Positions 52,698 through 61,748 of a stretch of DNA of 64,000 bases are shown here, one piece after another. Numbering within the stretch: position 1 is the stretch's first letter; each line of letters opens with the position of its first letter. The notes below the pieces were generated by a model that saw nothing but the letters and a program-made list of their open reading frames with translations, did no database searches and was not told the DNA's origin. Made by a program: the position numbers and the translations under genes. Source of the DNA: Flavobacterium chilense (GTDB taxonomy: Bacteria; Bacteroidota; Bacteroidia; Flavobacteriales; Flavobacteriaceae); NCBI RefSeq assembly GCF_001602525.1, contig NZ_LSYT01000002.1, forward strand, positions 372,001 to 436,000. Direction: 5' to 3'.

Positions 52698-53108
52698 ATG
52701 TATCCAGAAGAAATGGTAAAACCAATGCAGGCTGAACTTACAGTTGCTGGTTTTCAAGATTTACATAGTGCTGAAGCTGTTGAGAATGCTATCAAAGCCG
52801 AAGGTACCACTTTAGTTGTTGTAAACTCTGTTTGCGGTTGCGCTGCAAGAAATGCACGTCCGGGAGCAAAAATGAGTTTGGATAATGCTAAAAAACCAGA
52901 TCACCTTATCACCGTTTTTGCTGGTGTTGACAAAGAGGCAGTTGATGCTGCAAGACAACATATGTTTCCTTTTCCTCCATCATCGCCATCTATGGCTTTG
53001 TTCAAAAACGGAGAATTGGTTCACATGTTAGAGCGTCACCACATCGAAGGTCGTCCAGCTGAAATGATCGCTGAGAACTTGCAGGATGCGTTTAACGAAT
53101 ATTGCTAA
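52698..53108 (+). CDS. Bacilliredoxin (BrxA/BrxB, YphP/YqiW family)
   Basis: 136 residues of the DUF1094 type with the redox motif CGC (Cys46, Cys48; [15 protein letters not shown]), [12 protein letters not shown] and [12 protein letters not shown] Cys is also the last residue. In Bacillus these remove bacillithiol from proteins; in Bacteroidetes they may act on the same or another thiol. A -7 box TAACTTTG is at 52658-52665. Confidence 0.92.
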   Translation: MYPEEMVKPMQAELTVAGFQDLHSAEAVENAIKAEGTTLVVVNSVCGCAARNARPGAKMSLDNAKKPDHLITVFAGVDKEAVDAARQHMFPFPPSSPSMALFKNGELVHMLERHHIEGRPAEMIAENLQDAFNEYC

Positions 53109-53191
53109 TTCATTAAGCTCTCAGATACTAAGAAGCTAAGGTTCTAAGTTTAGGAACAAAGGTTCAAAGTGACAAAGAAACAAAGATTTAT

Positions 53192-53216
53192 AAAAGCACC
53201 GTTTGGTGCTTTTTTT
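53192..53216 (+). terminator. Terminator of the bacilliredoxin gene
   Basis: AAAAGCACC / GGTGCTTTT with a 4-nt loop GTTT and a T run. It sits in the middle of a longer inverted phrase repeat: CTAAGAAGCTAAGG (53129 on) pairs with CCTTAGCTTCTTGG (53242 on). Confidence 0.85.
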
Positions 53217-53277
53217 ATGGACTAAAACTAAAAACGTAGAGCCTTAGCTTCTTGGTAACTTAGCACCTTCAAAAACC

Positions 53278-53309
53278 TTTGCCACTTTGAATCTTTTTCC
53301 TTACTTTTG
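53278..53309 (+). promoter_or_regulatory. Promoter of trhO
   Basis: TTTG (53278-53281), 20-nt spacer, TACTTTTG (53302-53309); the ATG is 44 nt further. The -33 element is part of the phrase repeat (CTTTGCCACTTTGAATC). Confidence 0.55.
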
Positions 53310-53352
53310 CACTTTCAAAAAAATAATTTCTAAACTTAAAAATGTTTATAGC

Positions 53353-54738
53353 ATGCAACTGTATAACACTTTGAGCGCAGAAGAAAGAGCCATCATGATC
53401 GATGATGCCGGTAAACAACGACTAACGTTGTCTTTCTATGCGTATGCCAAAATTCAAGATCCCAAAAAATTTCGCGACGATTTATTTCTAGCCTGGAATG
53501 CACTTGATGCTTTAGGCCGAATTTATGTTGCCAATGAAGGAATAAATGCTCAAATGAGTATTCCTGCCGAAAATTTAGAGGCTTTTAGAACCACTCTTGA
53601 AGTTTATGATTTCATGAAAGGCATTCGTTTAAATGAGGCTGTAGAACATGATGATCATTCCTTTTTAAAATTAACTATTAAAGTGCGTCACAAAATCGTT
53701 GCCGACGGTTTGAACGACGAAACTTTTGATGTAACCAATATAGGCGTTCACCTGAAAGCCAAAGAATTTAATGAAATTCTTGATGATCCAAACACGATTG
53801 TAGTTGATTTTAGAAATCACTACGAAAGTGAAGTTGGGCATTTTAAAAATGCGATTACTCCGGACGTTGAAACGTTTAGAGAAAGTTTACCCATCATCAA
53901 CGAACAGCTTCAGAACCATAAAGAAGATAAAAATCTGGTGATGTATTGCACCGGAGGAATTCGTTGTGAAAAAGCAAGTGCATACTTTAAGCACCAGGGC
54001 TTTAAAAATGTATTTCAATTAGAAGGCGGAATCATCAATTATGCTAAACAACTTAAAGAAGAAGGTTTAGAAAGCAAATTCATTGGAAAAAACTTTGTAT
54101 TTGATAATCGTCTTGGAGAAAGAATTACCGATGATATTATCTCGCAATGTCACCAATGCGGAAAACCTTGCGACAATCACACCAATTGTGAAAATGACGG
54201 TTGTCATTTGTTGTTTATTCAATGTGATGATTGCAAAGCTGCAATGGAAAACTGCTGTTCTACAGAATGTTTAGAGATTATTCATATGCCTTTGGTTGAT
54301 CAGGTAAGATTGAGAACCGGAAAACAAGTTGGAAACAAAGTGTTTAGAAAAGGGAAATCTGAAAATCTAAAATTCAAACACTCAGGTGAATTATCAAATA
54401 CTCCATTAGCTGAAGCTCACTCGAACGTAAGCGAACAGGCGAAGCAAAAGCCAGCCGATATTCGTCAAAAAGTAAAAGTAAAAAAAGTACTTCTTGGAAA
54501 AGCCGAGCATTATTATGTAAAAGCTCAGGTAGGACAGTTTACGATTGAAAACCAAGAGTTAAACAGCGGTGATAAAATTTTAATTTCGGGACCAACTACG
54601 GGTAATCAGGAATTGATTTTAGAAAAAATGATTGTTGACGGAGCCGAAACTACAGCGGCTAAAATTGGTGATAAAGTTACTTTTGAGGTTCCTTTCAGAA
54701 TTAGATTATCTGATAAAGTATACAAGATTTTAGATTGA
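53353..54738 (+). CDS. trhO: tRNA uridine-34 hydroxylase TrhO with an added U32-type C-terminal domain
   Basis: 461 residues from the ATG at 53353 (MQLYNTLSAEERA); the frame upstream lies in a repeat and promoter. An N-terminal acylphosphatase-like part, a rhodanese domain (about 140-240) with Cys199 in MYCTGGIRCEKA, then a Cys-rich zinc-binding-like region (266-306). Residues 376-461 align with the last 86 residues of the U32 protein encoded next door (e.g. KILISGPTTG / KILVTGPSTG; PFRIRLSDKVYKI / PFRIRMSDKLYKI). E. coli TrhO (about 350 residues) lacks this part. TrhO uses O2 to make 5-hydroxyuridine at tRNA position 34. Confidence 0.9.
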   Translation: MQLYNTLSAEERAIMIDDAGKQRLTLSFYAYAKIQDPKKFRDDLFLAWNALDALGRIYVANEGINAQMSIPAENLEAFRTTLEVYDFMKGIRLNEAVEHDDHSFLKLTIKVRHKIVADGLNDETFDVTNIGVHLKAKEFNEILDDPNTIVVDFRNHYESEVGHFKNAITPDVETFRESLPIINEQLQNHKEDKNLVMYCTGGIRCEKASAYFKHQGFKNVFQLEGGIINYAKQLKEEGLESKFIGKNFVFDNRLGERITDDIISQCHQCGKPCDNHTNCENDGCHLLFIQCDDCKAAMENCCSTECLEIIHMPLVDQVRLRTGKQVGNKVFRKGKSENLKFKHSGELSNTPLAEAHSNVSEQAKQKPADIRQKVKVKKVLLGKAEHYYVKAQVGQFTIENQELNSGDKILISGPTTGNQELILEKMIVDGAETTAAKIGDKVTFEVPFRIRLSDKVYKILD

Positions 54739-54788
54739 ATTTAAAATAAGTGTTGCGGCATTTACGTTAAATTTTGATAATATAGAAC

Positions 54789-54819
54789 AAAGCCCACGGT
54801 TTCAATCGTGGGCTTTTTT
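54789..54819 (+). terminator. Terminator of trhO
   Basis: AAGCCCACG / CGTGGGCTT with an 8-nt loop, followed by six T. Confidence 0.9.
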
Positions 54820-54955
54820 AATAATATACTGCGAATAATTTTTAAAATATAGACTATGATATAAATCATAGGAATCTAATCTATACCCGCATTATTTTTG
54901 TCAATTGTTAGATGACTAGATTCGAAAAACATATCATTGGAATAATAAAACAAAA

Positions 54956-56197
54956 ATGACACTTACTAATAAAATTGAACTCATGGCTCCTGCGGGAGAC
55001 TTTGAGTCACTTCAGGCTGCTTTAGATAATGGCTGTGATTCTGTATATTTTGGTGTTGAACAACTTAATATGCGAGCACGTTCGACGGTCAATTTCACGA
55101 TTGATAATTTAAAAGAGATTGCCAATCGCTGTGAAACAAAAAACGTTCGAAGCTATTTGACTTTAAACACTATTATTTACGATCACGATTTATCTGTTGT
55201 AAAAACATTATTGACCAAAGCCAAAGAAGCTAATCTCACGGCCGTAATTGCTTCAGATCAGGCTGTAATCGCTATGGCAAGATCAATAGGAATGGAAGTT
55301 CATATTTCGACTCAGCTGAATGTCACGAATATTGAAACCATAAAATTCTACAGCTTGTTTGCCGATACAATGGTTTTAAGTCGTGAATTGAGTTTGCGTC
55401 AGGTAAAGAATATTACAGACCAAATTGAAAAAGAACAGATCAAAGGTCCAAACGGAAATTTGGTTGAAATTGAAATTTTTGGTCATGGTGCTTTGTGTAT
55501 GGCGGTTTCGGGAAAATGTTATTTGAGTCTGCATTCACATAACTCCTCTGCGAATCGCGGTGCCTGTAAACAAAACTGCCGAAAAAAATATACCGTTATC
55601 GATCAGGAAACCGGCTTTGAGATCGAACTTGATAATGAGTATATGATGTCGCCAAAAGATTTATGTACACTTGATTTCTTAGATCAGGTTATAGATTCAG
55701 GAATTCAGGTTTTAAAAATCGAAGGACGAGGCCGTGCGCCGGAATATGTGGCAACAGTTATAAAAACCTATCGCGAAGCTATTGATGCTTATTATGACGG
55801 AACTTTCTCAAAAGAAAAAGTTACAGTTTGGATGCAGGCTTTAGAAACAGTTTACAATCGCGGATTCTGGTCAGGATATTATCTGGGTCAGGAACTAGGA
55901 GAGTGGAGTGCTATTCCGGGATCTGCAGCAACGCAGAAAAAGGTTTATGTTGGAAAAGGGACTCATTATTTTCCAAAAGCAGAAGTTGGTCAATTCAAGA
56001 TTGAAGCTTACGATATTAAAATTGGAGATAAAATTTTGGTTACAGGACCAAGTACTGGCGCTCAGGAAATGATTATCGACAAAATGTTTGTAAATGATGC
56101 CACTGGAGAAAAAGCAACTAAAGGCGACGATTGTACTTTCAAACTTCCGTTTAGAATCAGAATGTCTGATAAACTATATAAAATTGTTGAGGCATAA
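54956..56197 (+). CDS. trhP: U32-family protein, TrhP-type tRNA hydroxylation
   Basis: 413 residues. ELMAPAGDFESLQAALDNGCDSVYFG starts the U32 core. The signature region EIFGHGALCMAVSGKCYLS with Cys181, Cys188, then Cys204 and Cys208 (RGACKQNCRKKY) fits an iron-sulfur cluster. The C-terminal U32 domain is 328-413. TrhP makes ho5U34 by a prephenate-dependent, O2-independent route. The next gene, a ferredoxin, overlaps by one base (TAATG). A -7 box TATTTTTG is at 54893-54900. Confidence 0.9.
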   Translation: MTLTNKIELMAPAGDFESLQAALDNGCDSVYFGVEQLNMRARSTVNFTIDNLKEIANRCETKNVRSYLTLNTIIYDHDLSVVKTLLTKAKEANLTAVIASDQAVIAMARSIGMEVHISTQLNVTNIETIKFYSLFADTMVLSRELSLRQVKNITDQIEKEQIKGPNGNLVEIEIFGHGALCMAVSGKCYLSLHSHNSSANRGACKQNCRKKYTVIDQETGFEIELDNEYMMSPKDLCTLDFLDQVIDSGIQVLKIEGRGRAPEYVATVIKTYREAIDAYYDGTFSKEKVTVWMQALETVYNRGFWSGYYLGQELGEWSAIPGSAATQKKVYVGKGTHYFPKAEVGQFKIEAYDIKIGDKILVTGPSTGAQEMIIDKMFVNDATGEKATKGDDCTFKLPFRIRMSDKLYKIVEA

Positions 56198-56427
56198 TGG
56201 TTATTGTTACTTTACAAAGAGATAAATGCATTGGTTGCAATTACTGCGTTGAGATGGATCCTGTACATTTTCAAATGTCCAAAAAAGACGGAAAATCGGT
56301 TTTGATTCATTCGGTAAATGCAAAAGGATTTTTTACATTAAAATCTCCCAATCATACAATTGTCGAGAGTTGCGAATTGGCCGCGAAAGCTTGTCCGGTT
56401 AAGATTATTACAGTTAAAGAAACTTAG
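56197..56427 (+). CDS. Small ferredoxin, one [4Fe-4S] or [3Fe-4S] cluster
   Basis: 76 residues with CIGCNYC (Cys9, 12, 15) and a distant CP (KACPVKI). It is a cytosolic electron carrier. The start overlaps the trhP stop by one base, so the two proteins are made together, and it may feed electrons to, or help build, the cluster in TrhP; this is inferred. Confidence 0.88.
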   Translation: MVIVTLQRDKCIGCNYCVEMDPVHFQMSKKDGKSVLIHSVNAKGFFTLKSPNHTIVESCELAAKACPVKIITVKET

Positions 56428-56451
56428 GGTAATTTACTTTATTATAAATTC

Positions 56452-56478
56452 AAAGCCCCATATTTGTGGCTCTTTTTT
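56452..56478 (+). terminator. Terminator after the ferredoxin
   Basis: AAAGCCCCA / TGTGGCTCTTT, an imperfect 7-bp stem followed by T6. Confidence 0.55.
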
Positions 56479-56516
56479 GTTTTATTATAGAATAAAGATT
56501 GTTTTTTAGATTTCTA

Positions 56517-56987
56517 TCAGGATTTATGTCTATTGCTATTAAATATAAAAATCAGGATGCTGAGTAAGGCAATAAATAAGCATAATGGAGAAAAAAAATG
56601 TGTATCATTTATTCCAAACTTTGTGGATTTTATGGTTTTAAAAAAGCCGAAAAATTTGAAATCCCCAATTGCCCGCAACAAGAAAACAATTGCAATAAGC
56701 AATGTACCATATCGAAAATAGGTTCTTTTGATATATTTGTCAGGCAAACCAACATTGGCAACCGTTATAATTGCTAAAAGGAGCAATCCGGATGCTACAA
56801 TCAAACTGTCAGACATGCTTGGATTTAATTTATGCAATCCGTTTGAACTTGTTGGTAAAACGTCATCATACCAAAGTTTACCACCAAAAGCCCAATAAAA
56901 ATGTACTATCGAGAGCAAGGTAAAAACAACAGTGTTTATAGTAACAGCAATAATCCAGATGTTTTTTTGAAGAGTATTGTTTTTCAT
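56517..56987 (-). CDS. DUF3995-type membrane protein
   Basis: 156 residues, four membrane helices. The start NTVVFTLLSIVHFYWAFGGKLW is the family mark, and FRYGTLLIAIVFLLRAIGDFKFFGFF follows. The function is unknown. It is the last gene of the minus-strand island and sits 4 bp after its neighbour. Confidence 0.8.
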   Translation of the reverse strand: MKNNTLQKNIWIIAVTINTVVFTLLSIVHFYWAFGGKLWYDDVLPTSSNGLHKLNPSMSDSLIVASGLLLLAIITVANVGLPDKYIKRTYFRYGTLLIAIVFLLRAIGDFKFFGFFKTIKSTKFGINDTHFFSPLCLFIALLSILIFIFNSNRHKS

Positions 56988-56991
56988 TTTG

Positions 56992-57378
56992 TTAGTTAAA
57001 TGGCCAGGTAATAAAAATACAAAACATATAGATCATAAACGAAATTCCTGACAAGAGTATCATTGTTATAAAGGACAATAATGAATGTTGATTGCTTTTG
57101 TGCTGAAAGATCCTTACAATCAATAGAATTAAAGAAATAATAAATTGAATACCATACAAATACATTATACAGGCAAAATATAAGGAACATATAGAAAACC
57201 ATGTATTATTTAAGACCCAATAAAATGTAAAGAGTCCTGAAATGATAAATAGCAGGAAGAGAAGAATGCTTATTTTAATATTATTCTTCCAGATGGAGTT
57301 TGCCGTTGTTTTAGAGATTGTATTATTCAAATCTTGACCAATTTCCAGAGTTGAGTTTCCCCAGTAATTTTTTTTCAT
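56992..57378 (-). CDS. Membrane protein of unknown function, 128 residues
   Basis: A polar N-terminus of about 30 residues and three to four hydrophobic helices (ISILLFLLFIISGLFTFYWV, FSICSLYFACIMYLYGIQFIISLILLIV, FITMILLSGISFMIYMFCIFI broken here by polar bases). The first 56 nt overlap the end of the lipoprotein gene upstream in another frame. No other ATG gives a full protein, so the overlap is probably real. Confidence 0.65.
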   Translation of the reverse strand: MKKNYWGNSTLEIGQDLNNTISKTTANSIWKNNIKISILLFLLFIISGLFTFYWVLNNTWFSICSLYFACIMYLYGIQFIISLILLIVRIFQHKSNQHSLLSFITMILLSGISFMIYMFCIFITWPFN

Positions 57379-58033
57379 ATTTTGGATTGCAGATAAAAAG
57401 AACAGACTCTGTTAGCTTATCTTTTTCTACTTTCTCTATAAAGGCTTTATCTTTTTCTGATACAACATTATTTGGACTAGAAAAGTTGAGCGCTGATTCA
57501 GTTACTAGTTTGACGATTTTTTTATCATTACTCCAATTTAATACTTTATAGTGAATGAAACCTGCATTACTTTTTGAAATTACTGGTTCTACTCCGAATT
57601 CTGCATTTAGTTCCGTAATCAATTTATTTATGGTATTATTATCAGATTTCGCAACAGCATTAATTAGCATTAACTCTCCATTTTCAGTTGTCATTGATTC
57701 CAACCTAGAGAAAAGGAATTCTTTATACTGGGCAACAGTATCCTGCTTGGGAGAGTATTTGGTAACATTATATTGTATTCCAAAAATTTTATTCTTATCA
57801 CCTTTCCAATCAATATCATATTCCTTTATGGTATCTTTTTCAACATATTGTTTATCACTTGAAAATTTAATGTTTTCTCTTTTCATAGCATTAGAATAGA
57901 ATTTATCAGCATTTAGATCGAAACTTAGTTTTTGGAGATTAAAAATGCCGTTATTGTATTCCTGTCCTTTACAAGAAGTGATAAAAATACTCATGGTTAA
58001 TATTAAAAAAACAAGTAAAAAATACTTTTTCAT
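57323..58033 (-). CDS. Lipoprotein of unknown function, 236 residues
   Basis: Signal with lipobox ITSC (Cys near 21), then a charged alpha/beta protein (IKEYDIDWKGDKNKIFGIQYNV). The gene overlaps the membrane protein gene by 56 nt, with A-rich sharing (AAATATGAAAAAAAATTACTG). No family recognised. Confidence 0.7.
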   Translation of the reverse strand: MKKYFLLVFLILTMSIFITSCKGQEYNNGIFNLQKLSFDLNADKFYSNAMKRENIKFSSDKQYVEKDTIKEYDIDWKGDKNKIFGIQYNVTKYSPKQDTVAQYKEFLFSRLESMTTENGELMLINAVAKSDNNTINKLITELNAEFGVEPVISKSNAGFIHYKVLNWSNDKKIVKLVTESALNFSSPNNVVSEKDKAFIEKVEKDKLTESVLFICNPKYEKKLLGKLNSGNWSRFE

Positions 58034-58124
58034 GTTATAATCATTCTGTTAAATATGTACGAATCATATTTTTATTATTGAAAGTTGAAATTTGTTTTAC
58101 TGGGCAGAACAGTCGTGCTTTTGT

Positions 58125-58397
58125 CTATCTCTTTCCTAAAAAAATCTTACAACCCATAAAAATCGAAATTGCAAGTATAATGCAGATCACAATATCAAAC
58201 GCCAGATTAAAATAAAGAACTTTTGTTAATTCTGCTGATGGTGGTGGTGCCTCCATTCCGCCATAACGAATAAAAAATGTTACCGGAAAACCATATTCGT
58301 CATTACCATCATATCGAGAGTCCAAATTTGCAGTTAAGAAAGTAATTGCTGCAAAAATGATTGTTCCTAATATGCCAATAGTTATAATTTTTTTCAT
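58125..58397 (-). CDS. Small membrane protein, 90 residues
   Basis: Two helices (ITIGILGTIIFAAITFLTA and VLYFNLAFDIVICIILAISIFMGCKIFLG) flank a short exported loop with GGMEAPPPS. No family recognised. The stretch 58398-58617 upstream has only a weak hairpin (AAAGACC...GGTCTT near 58586-58602). Confidence 0.65.
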   Translation of the reverse strand: MKKIITIGILGTIIFAAITFLTANLDSRYDGNDEYGFPVTFFIRYGGMEAPPPSAELTKVLYFNLAFDIVICIILAISIFMGCKIFLGKR

Positions 58398-58617
58398 TTT
58401 AAAAAGGTTATGGATGTATAATGATATTCTAGTTCAATAATTTTTTATAAACGGATGGGACTCTTTTATTAATTTCCCATTGTAATAAAAATACAGTCAG
58501 AATGCCCCGCTCCCTGAAGTCTTCTTAAATAAGCAAATGTTATTTTTTAGCAGCAATCGCTTAATTTTTGAAGACTTATTTTTAAAGACCTCTTTGTCGG
58601 TCTTGGTTTACTGACAT

Positions 58618-59679
58618 TTAAATTTTCGATTTTTCTTTTACCAAAAAAACGGAATAGTCGTCTTTTGCAAAAATGGCAAAATTCAATTCTGGATGCTTAA
58701 AATAATAGAGCTTATGATTATATCTGTATTGTGAATAAGCCGGCACAGGATCATCAATGTTTTTTGTCATTTCCAGTATTATGCCTATGTTTTCTTTTTT
58801 TATCATTAGGTTAACATAACCAAGACCATTCCAATGTGATTGAGTGGAATTTCCATTAGGACTTCCCCATTTGGGGCCACTGCCTTTTTCAAAATGTTTT
58901 TTTTGAAAATAAGCTAAGTACAGATAAGGGTTTTCAACTTCAGGCTTATCGTTATTTGCTTTGTTTTTAAGTTTTTCGAAGTTTTTCGATTCGTTTTTTG
59001 GAGGATGAAAAGTGTAATCAAATAAATTTTTTCCAAAAAGATCGTAGCATTTATCGTCTTTTATAAAAATCATATGCTCAGCTTGCTTTTTTACTGTATC
59101 GGTAGCATAATATTGGTTGTTTTCATCGTAATGTACTGCAATGGATGCGTTGTAGTACGACCTAAAAACCTCCTTTAAATTTTGGCTGGTAAAATCATTG
59201 TTAGTGTTAAGTGGGATGTAAGAATGTGGCATTTTACTGCCAGTTGAGGGCCACGAATTGTAATAATTTGCAAATAACATATATCCGTTTACAATTTCTG
59301 GTTTTTCATTGTCAAAGGAGAGAGAATCAATAAGGTTTCCTTCTTTGTTTAGCTTATAAAAGGTAGTCAGATTTGATCTGTCTGAATTGCCAGTACTGTC
59401 GTTGGGTTCTGTATACTTGCAGAGTATTACATTATGATTGATACTGTCATATATAGGGGCTTGGTATTCTAAATTGTTAAGGGTATTTGTTTTAAAAAAT
59501 AATGACATTTGATATTTAGGTGATGCCGGGGATTGTTCGGGTATTTTATACGAAAGATATTGTGCTGGTAATTGCTCTTTGGGAAATAAATTTCTGACCG
59601 AAAAATCGGAAATATTGTATATAACAATAAGTACTACAAGAATTAATGAAACAGCTATTAACATTTTTTTAGTTTTCAT
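58618..59679 (-). CDS. Membrane-anchored exported protein of unknown function, 353 residues
   Basis: An N-terminal helix (MLIAVSLILVVLIVIYNI) anchors a large extracytoplasmic domain with many aromatic, Asn and Lys residues (SQSHWNGLGYVN, YRYNHKLYYFKHPELNF). No motif or family is recognised. The island neighbours are of the same kind. Confidence 0.7.
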   Translation of the reverse strand: MKTKKMLIAVSLILVVLIVIYNISDFSVRNLFPKEQLPAQYLSYKIPEQSPASPKYQMSLFFKTNTLNNLEYQAPIYDSINHNVILCKYTEPNDSTGNSDRSNLTTFYKLNKEGNLIDSLSFDNEKPEIVNGYMLFANYYNSWPSTGSKMPHSYIPLNTNNDFTSQNLKEVFRSYYNASIAVHYDENNQYYATDTVKKQAEHMIFIKDDKCYDLFGKNLFDYTFHPPKNESKNFEKLKNKANNDKPEVENPYLYLAYFQKKHFEKGSGPKWGSPNGNSTQSHWNGLGYVNLMIKKENIGIILEMTKNIDDPVPAYSQYRYNHKLYYFKHPELNFAIFAKDDYSVFLVKEKSKI

Positions 59680-59975
59680 AGTTACATTTTCATGTTTTTG
59701 AACAAGATATATTACATTTTAGAATGGTGTTATATTATGATAAATCATTATTTTTTAAAGATGGACTAATTCTCTTTACATTCATCACTAAGCAAGATTA
59801 TTCAATATAAAATTGATGACAATGCTGGTGATAAGCCCGCTAATAATTTATATACAGAACATATAAGTATTAATTGTTTTTTTTATATAAAAAGCTTGTT
59901 ATTTGGTTTACTTATAAATCATAAACAAATTAATCTAAAAATCCTGCTTGCATATTATCAGGTAAATTGGATATT
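59680..59975. other. Gene-free AT-rich stretch
   Basis: 296 bp with no frame longer than about 20 codons, no strong hairpin and no tRNA-like fold. Upstream promoters for the 353-residue protein may lie in it; I see nothing else. Confidence 0.5.
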
Positions 59976-60536
59976 TTAATGAGAGATATTTCGAGTAAGA
60001 GTTATTGTGCTGTCTTCAATCGATTTCTTTTCTATATTCAATTTAAATTTAAAATCATTCTGAAGCTTTGAAGTTAATTTATCAATAAATATGGTAAGGT
60101 TTTCAAATTTCAGCCCCAGAAATATGGTGCCAATACTAATGTAATATTTTTTGCATCCTACAATATCAATCCGGTATACCAAGTTGTTTTTTTGAATTAT
60201 TCTTATCTTACGAAGGTGCTGTAACGGAATCGTTATATTTTGTTTACTGTTTTTAAAAGTCAATTCTTTTTCATTTAGAGACATTGTGATTACATTTCCA
60301 AATATTCGGTTGTATAACAATTCCGATAGCCACAAAGTAAGTATTGTAGCGCCTCCAATCATAAAAACAAGATAGAATCGGGTGTGTTGCCAAAATCCTA
60401 TTAATTGAAAAAGAAGATCGTGTACTTTTAAATAGTATAATACGGCAATAATTGATATTATGGTAATAAAAATGAATACAAATACACCTATGCTTTTAGT
60501 TGTAAAAATATTTCCTGTTGTTTCAACTTGTTCCAT
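59976..60536 (-). CDS. Membrane protein with PH-like cytosolic domain, 186 residues
   Basis: Two helices (VFVFIFITIISIIAVLYYLK, FYLVFMIGGATILTLWLSEL) then a strand-rich domain (NVITMSLNEKELTFKN..ITIPLQHLRKIRII) that reads like a bacterial PH domain. No known function. Confidence 0.7.
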   Translation of the reverse strand: MEQVETTGNIFTTKSIGVFVFIFITIISIIAVLYYLKVHDLLFQLIGFWQHTRFYLVFMIGGATILTLWLSELLYNRIFGNVITMSLNEKELTFKNSKQNITIPLQHLRKIRIIQKNNLVYRIDIVGCKKYYISIGTIFLGLKFENLTIFIDKLTSKLQNDFKFKLNIEKKSIEDSTITLTRNISH

Positions 60537-60694
60537 TTACTGATGTTTTAAGTCTATTCTGCTCATGTTTTTTGTTTACCAACAGTTAGTTTGCTATGTT
60601 GTTTAGTATCAGAAAGGCAACAGACGAATAATCGATTTGAGAAAAGAAATTCATTTTTATTTCCATATTTTAAAAAAGATAAATGTTAGTCAGT

Positions 60695-61633
60695 TTATTC
60701 AATTTTGATATTCAGTTTGTTAGAAGTGATTTTTAGTTTAAATGAACCGTTGTTGGCTATGCTGTGGCTATCATCCTCATTATGTTCAAACCTGCTAAAA
60801 TAATCTGTATTGCTTTTGAAAATGGTATACTCAAATAAGCTTTGAGGGAATTCATAATTTCCTTTTTCTTTGGCAAGCAGATATATATTGCAAATAGGGG
60901 TTTTTATATACATACTACTATCCAGTTTTTCGATTACTTTTTCTCCAAAAAATATTGGTCCTGCATCCAATATTTCAAATTTGTTATCAAGATATTTTTG
61001 AAGATTGTCTATGCCAGTCAGATCATCTATCTCTACGTGTTTTGTAATAGTAATGGTGTTTTTTTTACTTTTTATAGAGATATTGTTGTCTGGTGTTTGT
61101 ATTGTACTCGGTACTTCATGTTGTACATTACTGAATTTTGAAAACTCATATAAAGTAAGTACAATAGTATCTTTTACTTGGTATACATCTCTATTTGGTA
61201 CCCAAACCATTTTAACAGCATTTTTATCACCGGATTGTATTGTGTCAACTACAGTAATAGAAAAAGGTTGTGATATGTATTCTTTGCCTTTTACTTTAAT
61301 AGATACAGCAGGGATTTCTATTGTGCCTAAATGGGTTGGCATTGCGTAGTCATAAAGAGAGTAGCCTGTTTCTTGTTTATGAATATGCTCTTCAGCAATA
61401 CCATTTGTTAAGGTCAATCCATCAGGGTTAATCATTTTAAACGAACCAATATCCGGTTTCTGGTTAAACCGAATCTCAAATACTTGAGATTTCCCCATTT
61501 CTAGAACAGGTTGTATAATAACGTTTATCATCGCAGATGTCTTTTTAATGGTAGAAGAAGAATTGCTTTTCTTTTGCTGACATGAAGCAATTGTTGTAAG
61601 TAATATCAGCACTAATGGTATGATGTTTTTCAT
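60695..61633 (-). CDS. Lipoprotein with a BatD-like beta-sandwich
   Basis: 312 residues from the ATG at 61633 (the ATG four codons before is also possible). Lipobox IASC (Cys18). Residues about 35-130 are close in plan to the first domain of BatD proteins (LEMGKSQVFEIRFNQ..., GTIEIPAVSIKVKGKEYISQPFSITVV). The remainder is strand-rich with no name. It is a periplasmic or surface protein. Confidence 0.65.
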   Translation of the reverse strand: MKNIIPLVLILLTTIASCQQKKSNSSSTIKKTSAMINVIIQPVLEMGKSQVFEIRFNQKPDIGSFKMINPDGLTLTNGIAEEHIHKQETGYSLYDYAMPTHLGTIEIPAVSIKVKGKEYISQPFSITVVDTIQSGDKNAVKMVWVPNRDVYQVKDTIVLTLYEFSKFSNVQHEVPSTIQTPDNNISIKSKKNTITITKHVEIDDLTGIDNLQKYLDNKFEILDAGPIFFGEKVIEKLDSSMYIKTPICNIYLLAKEKGNYEFPQSLFEYTIFKSNTDYFSRFEHNEDDSHSIANNGSFKLKITSNKLNIKIE

Positions 61634-61748
61634 TATATAGTTCAATTATTGTTTTTCGCTCTGCAAAGTCTTCTATAGAACTATAATAGCATTTAGCAGT
61701 TTGATGCTTTGTGAACACTTCGTGGAAAAGGAGATTGGTTTCAGTAAA

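Noticed and set aside
53287..53352. Upstream start of TrhO
   Set aside because: The extra 22 residues are read from the promoter and phrase repeat; the ATG at 53353 fits the family.
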